From: JBFLXR01 sp040757065
GTDB taxonomy: Bacteria > Pseudomonadota > Gammaproteobacteria > Burkholderiales > Gallionellaceae
DNA: 64,000 nucleotides
Direction of reading: 5' to 3'
NCBI GenBank assembly: GCA_040757065.1
Contig: JBFLXR010000004.1
Coordinates: forward strand, 1-64,000
A program made the position numbers and the translations under genes. The notes beneath the pieces are model-generated. The model worked only from the letters and a program-made list of their open reading frames with translations, had not been told where the DNA came from and ran no database searches. Positions 1 to 7,921 of this stretch are shown in pieces. Within the stretch, counting starts at the first letter, position 1. Each line of letters opens with the position of its first letter.

Positions 1-1030
1 CCGGGGTGAGAGAGGGAGCTACAACTGCCGGTGGGTCGAGCGTGTACATCCCGAAATTGTAGTTCATCCGGGGTGAGAGAGGGAGCTACAACTGCTGCCG
101 ACGCTGGAGAGCCGCGATACCTATTGTAGTTCATCCGGGGTGAGAGAGGGAGCTACAACGGTCATCGCTGCGAAGCTCGCTGCCTGGCGATTGTAGTTCA
201 TCCGGGGTGAGAGAGGGAGCTACAACCGTGTACGGTAATGGCACAAACATTGAGGAATTGTAGTTCATCCGGGGTGAGAGAGGGAGCTACAACACTCGAT
301 GATGTAACCAATCCAGTTCACCGATTGTAGTTCATCCGGGGTGAGAGAGGGAGCTACAACTGATGCCGACGCTGGAGAGCCGCGATACCTATTGTAGTTC
401 ATCCGGGGTGAGAGAGGGAGCTACAACGCTCGTGATGACAGGGTTACCACTCACGCTATTGTAGTTCATCCGGGGTGAGAGAGGGAGCTACAACCTGCGG
501 GTTAAGTGGCTTCAAGTACAAGTCATTGTAGTTCATCCGGGGTGAGAGAGGGAGCTACAACCATGATGTCAGATAAGCCACATCCGATATCATTGTAGTT
601 CATCCGGGGTGAGAGAGGGAGCTACAACCAGATATTCAGCGGAACAATTTACGCAGCAATTGTAGTTCATCCGGGGTGAGAGAGGGAGCTACAACCCGCG
701 AGGCTGAGAAGTCCATCGACGACAAATTGTAGTTCATCCGGGGTGAGAGAGGGAGCTACAACCCAAGTCACGGAGCAGCAGGCAGGCGGTGCATTGTAGT
801 TCATCCGGGGTGAGAGAGGGAGCTACAACGCGACTGAAGAGGCCTATACAATGCTGGTGATTGTAGTTCATCCGGGGTGAGAGAGGGAGCTACAACCGAA
901 AGACCCTCGCCAAGCCTACGGCGCAAATTGTAGTTCATCCGGGGTGAGAGAGGGAGCTACAACGCTATGCCGTGAAGATCAACAGAGGCGGCGATTGTAG
1001 TTCATCCTGGGTGAGGAAGAGTTAAACTAT
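1..1030 (-). CRISPR. CRISPR array, type II-C-like repeat, 15 spacers, truncated by window start
   Basis: A 37-bp repeat recurs every 67 bp with 30-bp spacers. Full copies start at 56, 123, 190, 257, 324, 391, 458, 525, 592, 659, 726, 793, 860 and 927 and are identical. A partial copy lies at 1-25 and a degenerate one at 994-1030. Read on the minus strand the repeat begins GTTGTAGCTCCC and ends CTACAAT, the same termini as the Neisseria type II-C repeat (36 bp there). The terminal TACAAT could act as a -10 box in every repeat, as known for type II-C arrays, so I assign crRNA transcription to the minus strand by inference. No cas gene or tracrRNA is visible to the right, so they would lie left of the window. 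Spacers at 93-122 and 361-390 differ by one base. Confidence 0.97.
994..1030 (-). repeat. Degenerate terminal CRISPR repeat
   Basis: Bases 994-1015 match the repeat consensus with one change (T at 1008), then the sequence diverges completely from 1016. In the presumed crRNA orientation the half that ends in CTACAAT is kept and the GTTGTAGCTCCC half is lost. It therefore could still act as a promoter for the first spacer but could not pair with tracrRNA as a normal repeat does; that functional reading is inference. Confidence 0.9.
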
Positions 1031-1032
1031 AA

Positions 1033-1056
1033 GCCGGGTTGCGATCGCAACCCGGC
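1033..1056 (-). terminator. Perfect 24-bp palindrome, probable terminator of the outer-membrane protein gene
   Basis: GCCGGGTTGC-GATC-GCAACCCGGC forms a 10-bp perfect stem just after the stop of the gene at 1065-1631. The following T-run in that direction is weak (CTTATAGTTT), so termination efficiency is uncertain. It separates the gene from the CRISPR array. Confidence 0.6.
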
Positions 1057-1064
1057 CTTCTAGA

Positions 1065-1631
1065 TCAGTATGAGCCGCCGATCCCGAAATAGGCTGTCTT
1101 GGCAAAGCTATGGTAACCAACGTTCAACGAGACGTTGCCAAAGCTGACGAGCGCGCCGAGATTCAGGTTTACACCGGATTTGTCGTTTGCGGTATCCGGC
1201 ACATAGTATGTGCCGTTGTTGCCGAGTATCAACATGGGGTCGTATTTGCGGGCAACGCCGGTAACAGCCCCATAGCCGATACCGCCATAGAGACCGAAGT
1301 TGTCGTTCAGCTTCTTGGTCAGGCCGATGTTGCCGATGGTAAGTTCCTTATATCGCGCCGTTACCGGGTCGCCGAAGCTGTTCACATTCAAGCTTGCATA
1401 GTGCGGCTCGCGCTTGGTCAGCGTCGCCTGCAAATTGAAATAGTAGCCCACGTCTTGCTCTTTCAGCATATATGCGCCGAAACCCCACGCATTATCGACC
1501 CCGTTAGAAGTCGGCACATATTCGACATCCATTATCAAGGTCGAAGGCGCGACCGCGCTCGGACCGTTTTCTTCCGCGAAAGCAGCGAGTGGCGTTAGTA
1601 AACCCAGTACCACCAAAGCGATTTTTTTCAT
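1065..1631 (-). CDS. Small outer-membrane beta-barrel-type protein, function unknown
   Basis: 188 residues with a clear signal peptide (KK at the N-terminus, hydrophobic stretch, AFA/EEN cleavage site near residue 19). The mature part has alternating hydrophobic/polar strands rich in Gly, Tyr and Asn and ends in an aromatic residue (...GIGGSY), as in many outer-membrane barrels of the OmpW/OmpA-like size class. I do not recognise a specific family. It is a single gene between the CRISPR array and glmS, with its own terminator-like palindrome. A weak purine-rich ribosome site precedes the ATG. Surface or periplasmic location is inferred. Confidence 0.7.
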   Translation of the reverse strand: MKKIALVVLGLLTPLAAFAEENGPSAVAPSTLIMDVEYVPTSNGVDNAWGFGAYMLKEQDVGYYFNLQATLTKREPHYASLNVNSFGDPVTARYKELTIGNIGLTKKLNDNFGLYGGIGYGAVTGVARKYDPMLILGNNGTYYVPDTANDKSGVNLNLGALVSFGNVSLNVGYHSFAKTAYFGIGGSY

Positions 1632-1718
1632 TCTTTTCCCTTAAACTTAAACTTGAAAACATTAGCAATTATGCGTGCCGCATACTTAACACCCGCCAAT
1701 ACATGCGTCAGCCGTTAA

Positions 1719-1724
1719 ATTATA
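1719..1724 (-). promoter_or_regulatory. Possible -10 box (TATAAT) for the outer-membrane protein gene
   Basis: The minus strand reads TATAAT about 90 bp upstream of the ATG at 1631. No good -35 hexamer is found at 16-18 bp, so this is a weak call. Confidence 0.3.
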
Positions 1725-1829
1725 TAGCACACACTATGGATACGCACTAATGTCGTGGCATTTATTTTGTTTGCGCGGAAATTTTGCGCGGTTTGCGAAC
1801 AGCGCTGAATTCGGGTGGGAACAAAGCAA

Positions 1830-1857
1830 AACGGGCTTCCAGATAAGGAAGCCCGTT
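1830..1857 (-). terminator. Rho-independent terminator of glmU-glmS
   Basis: AACGGGCTTCC pairs with GGAAGCCCGTT around a short loop and is followed on the minus strand by TTTTGCTTTGTT. It lies 27 bp past the glmS stop. Confidence 0.85.
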
Positions 1858-1884
1858 AGAAAAGACGATCCCGTGCGGGTGACT

Positions 1885-3717
1885 TTATTCGACCGTTACC
1901 GATTTTGCGAGATTACGCGGTTTATCGACGTCGGTGCCTTTCATCAAGGCGGCGTGATAGGCCAGTAGCTGCACGGGAATAACGTGCAGTATCGGCGAAA
2001 GCACGCCGACGTGACGGGGGGTACGAATGACGTGTACGCCCTCGCTTTCGCTGAAGTGACTGTCCAGATCGGCAAAGACGTAGAGTTGGCCGCCGCGTGC
2101 ACGGACTTCCTGCATGTTCGATTTTACTTTTTCCAGCAAGCTGTCGTTCGGGGCAATCACCACAACCGGCATATTTTCATCGACCAGTGCCAAGGGGCCG
2201 TGTTTCAATTCTCCGGCCGGATAGGCTTCGGCATGGATATAGGAGATTTCTTTTAATTTCAGCGCGCCTTCCAGTGCAATCGGGTAGTGAATGCCGCGGC
2301 CCAGGAACAATGCGTGCTGTTTATTGGAGAAGTCTTTCGACCATTCGCGGATTTGCGGCTCCAGATTCAGCGCGTGCTGCACGCTGGCGGGGATCTGGCG
2401 CAGTGCTTCTACGTAGTCGTGCTCTTGCTCCGCTGTCAAACGACCTTTCAGTTTTGCCAGTGTTACGGCCAGGATAAAGAGTGCCACGAGTTGCGTGGTA
2501 AAGGCTTTGGTGGAGGCCACGCCGATTTCCGCCCCGGCGCGGGTATAGAACACCAGTTCCGATGCGCGCGGAATAGCGCTTTCCTGTACGTTGCAAATAG
2601 ACAGGGTATGCAGTTGCCCAAGCGATTTGGCGTGTTTCAGCGCTTCCATAGTATCCAGTGTTTCGCCGGATTGGGATATGGTCACGATTAGCTGACGCGG
2701 GTTAGGTACTGAGCTGCGGTAACGATATTCGCTGGCAATTTCGACCGAGGTCGGCAGCTTGGCAATGCTTTCCAGCCAGTATTTGGCCGTTGAGCCGGCA
2801 TAGTAGCTGGTGCCGGCCGCCAGAATCAGTATGCTGTCCACTTCACCGAATACACGCTCAGCTTGGGTGCCGAACAGGTTAGCATCGAAGGTAGACTGGT
2901 TGGTCACGGCTTCGATGGTGTCTGTCAGCGCACTTGGTTGCTCGTGGATTTCTTTCTGCATGAAATGGCTGTACGGGCCAAGCTCCAGAGAAGCCAAGGA
3001 CAGGTCGCTCAGGTGAACCGTGCGTTCTGTCTGGCGACCTTGCCGGTCCAGCAGAGTTATCCCGTCGCGGCGGATTTCGGCGCTGTCGCCGTCTTCCAGA
3101 TAGATTACGCGGCGCGTCACCGACAGCACGGCAGATACGTCCGAGGCAAGGAAGTTTTCGCCCTCTCCCAGCCCGATCAGCAGGGGGCAGCCCATGCGCG
3201 CGCAAGCCAGTACGTCCGGCTGCTGCGGGGTCATGGCGGCAATAGCATAAGCGCCGGTCAGTTCATTTGTAGCCTTACGCGTAGCCTGAAACAGGTCATG
3301 GCTCTGTTTGAAGTAGTAATGAATTAAGTGAGCAATCACTTCTGTGTCGGTTTGCGATTCGAAGTGGTAGCCGAGTTGTTTCAGTTTGGCCCGCTGCTCC
3401 TCGTGATTTTCGATAATGCCGTTGTGCACGACGGCCACTTCTCCGTTCGAAATATGCGGGTGCGCATTCGATTCTGTCACGCCGCCGTGCGTTGCCCAGC
3501 GGGTATGCCCGATTCCGACCAAACCGGAAAGTTTAACTTCGTCGGCGCGCGTCTGCATTTCAGCAACACGCCCCACTGCGCGCACGCGCTGAATTGCCTG
3601 GTCATGAATCACGGCAATTCCGGCAGAGTCGTAGCCACGGTATTCTAGGCGAGACAAACCTTCAACCAAAATGGGAACTACATTTTGTTTCGCAATTGCG
3701 CCGACAATTCCGCACAT
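1885..3717 (-). CDS. glmS: Glutamine-fructose-6-phosphate aminotransferase (isomerizing)
   Basis: Makes glucosamine-6-phosphate from fructose-6-phosphate and glutamine, the first step towards UDP-GlcNAc for peptidoglycan and LPS. 610 residues, normal length. The N-terminus MCGIVGA exposes the catalytic Cys after Met removal (class II glutamine amidotransferase, about 1-220). Two SIS sugar-phosphate isomerase domains follow (about 290-430 and 460-600), and the conserved C-terminal tail ends AKSVTVE. It starts 1 bp after the glmU stop, so the two are one operon, with a strong terminator downstream. No glmS ribozyme is expected or seen, as it follows glmU directly. Confidence 0.98.
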   Translation of the reverse strand: MCGIVGAIAKQNVVPILVEGLSRLEYRGYDSAGIAVIHDQAIQRVRAVGRVAEMQTRADEVKLSGLVGIGHTRWATHGGVTESNAHPHISNGEVAVVHNGIIENHEEQRAKLKQLGYHFESQTDTEVIAHLIHYYFKQSHDLFQATRKATNELTGAYAIAAMTPQQPDVLACARMGCPLLIGLGEGENFLASDVSAVLSVTRRVIYLEDGDSAEIRRDGITLLDRQGRQTERTVHLSDLSLASLELGPYSHFMQKEIHEQPSALTDTIEAVTNQSTFDANLFGTQAERVFGEVDSILILAAGTSYYAGSTAKYWLESIAKLPTSVEIASEYRYRSSVPNPRQLIVTISQSGETLDTMEALKHAKSLGQLHTLSICNVQESAIPRASELVFYTRAGAEIGVASTKAFTTQLVALFILAVTLAKLKGRLTAEQEHDYVEALRQIPASVQHALNLEPQIREWSKDFSNKQHALFLGRGIHYPIALEGALKLKEISYIHAEAYPAGELKHGPLALVDENMPVVVIAPNDSLLEKVKSNMQEVRARGGQLYVFADLDSHFSESEGVHVIRTPRHVGVLSPILHVIPVQLLAYHAALMKGTDVDKPRNLAKSVTVE

Positions 3718-3718
3718 C

Positions 3719-5083
3719 TTATTTCTTGCCTTTCTGAGGACGTTTCCAACCGCTAATGGTAATTTGTTTGCTGCGCGACAGTGTCAACTCTTCCGGCGGC
3801 GTGTCGCGGGTAATGGTTGATCCTGCACCAATGGTAGCCCCACGTCCGACCGTTACCGGCGCAATAAGTTGCGTGTCCGAGCCGATAAAAGCGTCATCTT
3901 CGATGACGGTGCGGAATTTGTTCGCCCCGTCATAGTTGCATGTAATGGTACCAGCGCCTATGTTCACGCGGCTGCCAACGGTGCTGTCGCCAATGTAACT
4001 CAGGTGATTGGCTTTGCTGTGTGCGGCAATCTCGCTGTTCTTGATTTCGACAAAGTTCCCGACATGCACATCTGCATGCAGTTTGCTGCCCGGTCGCAAT
4101 CTCGCATACGGCCCGATAAGGCTGCCCGCACCGACCTCAGCTTGGTCAATGTGGGTGTAGGACGAAATTTGCACGCCTTTGTCTATGGTCGACTGCCTGA
4201 TAACACAGTAAGCGCCCACTTTTACGTTATCGCCTAATTCAACGTCACCTTCGAATACGCAGCCAACATCGATTTCCACATCCTTGCCGCAGATCAGCTT
4301 GCCGCGAATATCAATTCGAGCTGGGTCGGCGAGTGTTACGCCCGTTTGCAATAGGTGTTCGGCTTGCTGACGCTGCCAAATTCTCTCCAACGCAGCAAGT
4401 TGCAGCTTGTTATTGATACCCAGTACTTCCCATTCCGCAGCGGGATGCGCGGTATGAATCGCTACGCCATCTTCAACCGCCATGCTGACAATGTCAGTCA
4501 GGTAATATTCTTGCTGTGCGTTATTGTTCCCCAAGCGATTTAACCACTGTTTCAATTTCAGGGTTGGAGCAACAAGTATGCCGGTATTTACCTCATTGAT
4601 CAGTCGTTGTTCCGGTGTTGCATCCTTCTCTTCGACAATGGCTGTAACCTTGCCCTCCAGGTTGCGGACAATGCGGCCATACCCGGTTGGCTGATTGAGT
4701 TTAATTGTTAGCAAAGACAGGGCGTCATCCGGCACCGCCATTAATTTCTGCAGTGTATGCAAGCTTGTGAGCGGCACGTCGCCATAGAGGACCAGTGTTT
4801 TTTCGGCTGTTTCGGAAAGATACGGCATCGCCTGTTGCACCGCATGCCCTGTACCCAGCTGAGGCTCTTGCAAAACAAACTCGAGCCCTTTCCCGCTCAG
4901 AGCCTGCGGCACAGCATCGCCGCCGTGACCGTACACAACGCAAATCTTTTGCGGATTAAGCTGCTGTGCCGTATCAATCACGTGTTGTACCAGTGCGCGA
5001 CCCGCAAGTTTGTGCAGCACTTTTGGTACATTCGAATACATGCGAGTACCCTTACCCGCAGCCAAAATAACAATGTTCAGCAT
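3719..5083 (-). CDS. glmU: Bifunctional UDP-N-acetylglucosamine pyrophosphorylase / glucosamine-1-phosphate N-acetyltransferase
   Basis: Catalyses the last two steps to UDP-GlcNAc in the cytoplasm. 454 residues. The N-terminal nucleotidyltransferase carries LAAGKGTRM at residues 7-15 and spans to about 228; the C-terminal half shows the hexapeptide-repeat pattern of a left-handed beta helix (about 250-435). It is the first gene of glmU-glmS and lies downstream of the atp operon terminator, so it should have its own promoter. A TATACT on the minus strand at 5112-5117 is a possible -10 with no convincing -35. Confidence 0.98.
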   Translation of the reverse strand: MLNIVILAAGKGTRMYSNVPKVLHKLAGRALVQHVIDTAQQLNPQKICVVYGHGGDAVPQALSGKGLEFVLQEPQLGTGHAVQQAMPYLSETAEKTLVLYGDVPLTSLHTLQKLMAVPDDALSLLTIKLNQPTGYGRIVRNLEGKVTAIVEEKDATPEQRLINEVNTGILVAPTLKLKQWLNRLGNNNAQQEYYLTDIVSMAVEDGVAIHTAHPAAEWEVLGINNKLQLAALERIWQRQQAEHLLQTGVTLADPARIDIRGKLICGKDVEIDVGCVFEGDVELGDNVKVGAYCVIRQSTIDKGVQISSYTHIDQAEVGAGSLIGPYARLRPGSKLHADVHVGNFVEIKNSEIAAHSKANHLSYIGDSTVGSRVNIGAGTITCNYDGANKFRTVIEDDAFIGSDTQLIAPVTVGRGATIGAGSTITRDTPPEELTLSRSKQITISGWKRPQKGKK

Positions 5084-5124
5084 AACTTACCGCTCAAACG
5101 AAAACTTGCTTAGTATAAACAAAA

Positions 5125-5144
5125 AAAGCGGCCAAAGCCGCTTT
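5125..5144 (-). terminator. Rho-independent terminator of the atp operon
   Basis: AAAGCGGC / GCCGCTTT stem (core GCGGC 5128-5132 with GCCGC 5137-5141) followed on the minus strand by a run of seven T. It lies 20 bp after the atpC stop. Confidence 0.9.
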
Positions 5145-5164
5145 CCTTGTTGTTTCTTGATGCC

Positions 5165-5593
5165 TTAATGCGAAGACTGCTTGCGCAGCTTGCTGATCGC
5201 CTGCAACTGCGCCAGTGCTTCGGCCAGTTCGGCTTGCGCAGCAGCGTAGTCGATATCGGAAGTACGATTGCGCATCGCCTCTTCCGCAGCCTGCTTGGCT
5301 TCAAGCGCGCGAGCTTCATCAAGGTCGTGCCCACGGATCGCCGTATCGGCGAGCACCGTTACCACGTCGGGCTGCACTTCCAGCATACCGCCGGAAACGT
5401 AAATCAGCTCTTCGGCAGTCTGGTTGGGCACCTTGAGGCGCACCGAGCCGGGCTTGATGCGCGTCAACAGCGGAGTGTGACGGGGATAAATCCCCAGTTC
5501 GCCCGCTTCGCCGGGAACGATGACCAGTTCCGCAAGGCCGGAGAAGATCGACTCTTCCGCGCTGACTACATCAACATGAACGGTCATTGCCAT
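5165..5593 (-). CDS. atpC: ATP synthase F1 subunit epsilon
   Basis: 142 residues, usual length. N-terminal beta-sandwich (ESIFSGLAELVIVPGEAGELGIYPRHTPLL) and a C-terminal two-helix region rich in Ala, Glu and Arg. It is part of the central rotor stalk and inhibits ATP hydrolysis. Last gene of the atp operon, 18 bp after atpD and followed by a strong terminator. An internal ATG two codons later (5587) is an alternative start. Confidence 0.97.
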   Translation of the reverse strand: MAMTVHVDVVSAEESIFSGLAELVIVPGEAGELGIYPRHTPLLTRIKPGSVRLKVPNQTAEELIYVSGGMLEVQPDVVTVLADTAIRGHDLDEARALEAKQAAEEAMRNRTSDIDYAAAQAELAEALAQLQAISKLRKQSSH

Positions 5594-5611
5594 ACTCTCT
5601 CACCTTTCCGC

Positions 5612-7012
5612 TTATTGCAGCGTCTTGGCCTTTTCGATTGCTTCGTCGATAGTGCCGACCATGTAGAACGCTTGTTCCGGCAGGTGGTCGTATTCACCGC
5701 TAACGATGCCCTTGAAGCCCTTGATGGTTTCCTTCAGCGACACGTACTTGCCGGGGCTGCCGGTAAACACTTCCGCCACGTGGAACGGTTGGGACAGGAA
5801 GCGCTGAATCTTACGAGCGCGCGCCACGGCCAGCTTGTCTTCCGGTGCCAGTTCGTCCATACCCAGAATTGCGATAATGTCGCGCAATTCTTTGTAGCGT
5901 TGCAGTGTCTGTTGAACAGAGCGCGCCACGGAGTAATGTTCTTCACCCACCACCAGCGGATCCAGCTGACGGGATGTGGAATCTAGCGGATCCACAGCCG
6001 GGTAAATACCCAATGCAGCGATGTCACGGGACAACACAACGGTGGAGTCCAAGTGCAAGAAGGTGGTTGCCGGAGACGGGTCGGTCAAGTCGTCGGCGGG
6101 AACGTACACGGCCTGAATCGAGGTAATGGAGCCCACCTTGGTCGAAGTAATACGTTCTTGCAAGCGGCCCATTTCTTCCGCCAGAGTCGGTTGGTAACCC
6201 ACCGCAGACGGCATACGACCCAGCAGAGCGGACACTTCGGTACCGGCCAGGGTGTAACGGTAAATGTTGTCCACGAAGAACAGAATGTCACGGCCTTCGT
6301 CACGGAAACGTTCAGCCATTGTCAGGCCGGTCAGCGCCACGCGCAGACGGTTGCCGGGAGGCTCGTTCATCTGACCGAACACCATCGACACTTTATCCAG
6401 CACGTTGGAGTCCTTCATTTCGTGGTAGAAGTCGTTACCTTCACGGGTACGCTCGCCCACACCAGCAAACACGGACAAACCGGAGTGTTGCTTAGCGATG
6501 TTGTTGATGAGTTCCATCATGTTCACGGTCTTGCCCACACCCGCGCCACCGAACAGGCCCACCTTACCGCCCTTGGCGAACGGACAAACCAAGTCAATCA
6601 CCTTAATGCCGGTTTCCAGCAAGTCCACGGAAGGAGACAGTTCATCGAACTTCGGCGCTTTTTGGTGAATCGCACGGCGTTCGTCGCATTCGATAGGGCC
6701 AGCTTCGTCAATCGGGCGACCCAGCACGTCCATAATACGACCCAGCGTGCCGTGACCAACCGGTACGGAAATCGGGCTGCCGGTGCCGACTACAGCCATG
6801 CCGCGGCGCAGACCGTCGGAGGAACCCAGCGCAATGGTACGGACTACACCGTCACCGATTTGCTGTTGCACTTCCAGGGTCAGCCCCTTCTCAGCAACGG
6901 AAGTTGCATCGTCTTGCACCATAAGGGCTTCATACACTTTCGGCATCGCGTCGCGCGGAAATTCAACGTCTACCACCGCGCCGATGCACTGAACAATCTT
7001 TCCTTGACTCAT
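5612..7012 (-). CDS. atpD: ATP synthase F1 subunit beta
   Basis: 466 residues. The catalytic subunit of F1. The Walker A motif GGAGVGKT is at 155-162, the segment VGERTREGNDFYHEM follows, and the family signature PAVDPLDSTSR is present. It sits between atpG and atpC in the standard order. The adjacent genes and the strong codon bias fit high expression. Confidence 0.99.
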   Translation of the reverse strand: MSQGKIVQCIGAVVDVEFPRDAMPKVYEALMVQDDATSVAEKGLTLEVQQQIGDGVVRTIALGSSDGLRRGMAVVGTGSPISVPVGHGTLGRIMDVLGRPIDEAGPIECDERRAIHQKAPKFDELSPSVDLLETGIKVIDLVCPFAKGGKVGLFGGAGVGKTVNMMELINNIAKQHSGLSVFAGVGERTREGNDFYHEMKDSNVLDKVSMVFGQMNEPPGNRLRVALTGLTMAERFRDEGRDILFFVDNIYRYTLAGTEVSALLGRMPSAVGYQPTLAEEMGRLQERITSTKVGSITSIQAVYVPADDLTDPSPATTFLHLDSTVVLSRDIAALGIYPAVDPLDSTSRQLDPLVVGEEHYSVARSVQQTLQRYKELRDIIAILGMDELAPEDKLAVARARKIQRFLSQPFHVAEVFTGSPGKYVSLKETIKGFKGIVSGEYDHLPEQAFYMVGTIDEAIEKAKTLQ

Positions 7013-7040
7013 GTTAAGGTTCCCCGTCTAAATTGATTCG

Positions 7041-7907
7041 TTAAACCGCAGCCGCACCGCCGACGATTTCGGAAATTTCCTTAGTAATCGCCGCTTGACG
7101 CGCTTTGTTGTATACCAGTTTGAGCTCGCCGATGACGTTCTTCGCGTTATCGGAGGCGGCTTTCATCGCCACCATACGCGCGCTTTGTTCGGACGCCATG
7201 TTTTCGGTCACAGCCTGATAAACCAGCGATTCGATGTAGCGCACCAGCAACTCATCCACCACCAACTTCGCGTCGGGTTCGTAGATGTAATCCCAACTTC
7301 CGGGACGGTCTTCGCCGAGTTGCTCGTCCGACAGCGGGAGCAGTTGCTCCACGCGCGGCTCTTGCTTCATGGTATTGATGAAGCGGTTATAGCTCAGATA
7401 GATCGCATCGATTTCACCAGCCACATAGGCATCGAGCATGACTTTGACGGTGCCGATCAGCTTTTCAACGTGCGGCGTATCGCCCAAGCCAACCAAGTGC
7501 GATTGCACTTTAGCGCCGATTCGGTTCATGAAACCGAAACCCTTGTTGCCAATCGGACAAGTCGCAATCCCTTTGCCCTCGCCTTCCCACTCTTTCATGC
7601 GGTTAACCGTCAAGCGCAGTACGTTGGTGTTCAAACCACCGCACAAGCCTTTGTCGGATGTCACCACAATCAGCCCCACATTCTTGACTTGCTCGCGCTT
7701 AATCAAGAACGGGTGGCGATATTCGGGGTTGGCATGGGAAAGATGCGCCGCTACCTGGCGAATCTTTTCAGCATACGGACGAGCTGCCCGCATGCGTTCC
7801 TGAGCCTTGCGCATCTTCGATGCGGCTACCATTTCCATTGCGCGTGTGATCTTGCGTGTATTTTCTACACTCTTGATCTTTGCGCGTATCTCTTTACTGC
7901 CAGGCAT
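7041..7907 (-). CDS. atpG: ATP synthase F1 subunit gamma
   Basis: 288 residues, usual length. Forms the rotating central shaft inside the alpha3-beta3 ring. N-terminal helix MPGSKEIRAKIKSVENTRKIT with AMEMVAASKMRKAQ and the C-terminal helix (NAKNVIGELKLVYNKARQAAITKEISEIVGGA) are both typical. Lies between atpA and atpD, spaced 14 and 28 bp. Confidence 0.98.
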   Translation of the reverse strand: MPGSKEIRAKIKSVENTRKITRAMEMVAASKMRKAQERMRAARPYAEKIRQVAAHLSHANPEYRHPFLIKREQVKNVGLIVVTSDKGLCGGLNTNVLRLTVNRMKEWEGEGKGIATCPIGNKGFGFMNRIGAKVQSHLVGLGDTPHVEKLIGTVKVMLDAYVAGEIDAIYLSYNRFINTMKQEPRVEQLLPLSDEQLGEDRPGSWDYIYEPDAKLVVDELLVRYIESLVYQAVTENMASEQSARMVAMKAASDNAKNVIGELKLVYNKARQAAITKEISEIVGGAAAV

Positions 7908-7921
7908 GTGTCAACTCCGGC

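Noticed and set aside
1741..1968. 72-codon plus-strand frame near the glmS terminator
   Set aside because: Runs through the terminator hairpin and into the antisense of glmS; no ribosome site and no similarity.
3719..5164. glmS-type ribozyme or riboswitch upstream of glmU-glmS
   Set aside because: The glmU leader is short and glmS directly follows glmU; no structured leader was found, and this ribozyme is a Gram-positive feature.
5765..5781. Third parS site in atpD (CCGCCACGTGGAACGG)
   Set aside because: Only the right half matches parS and it lies in coding sequence; mentioned as a partial site only.
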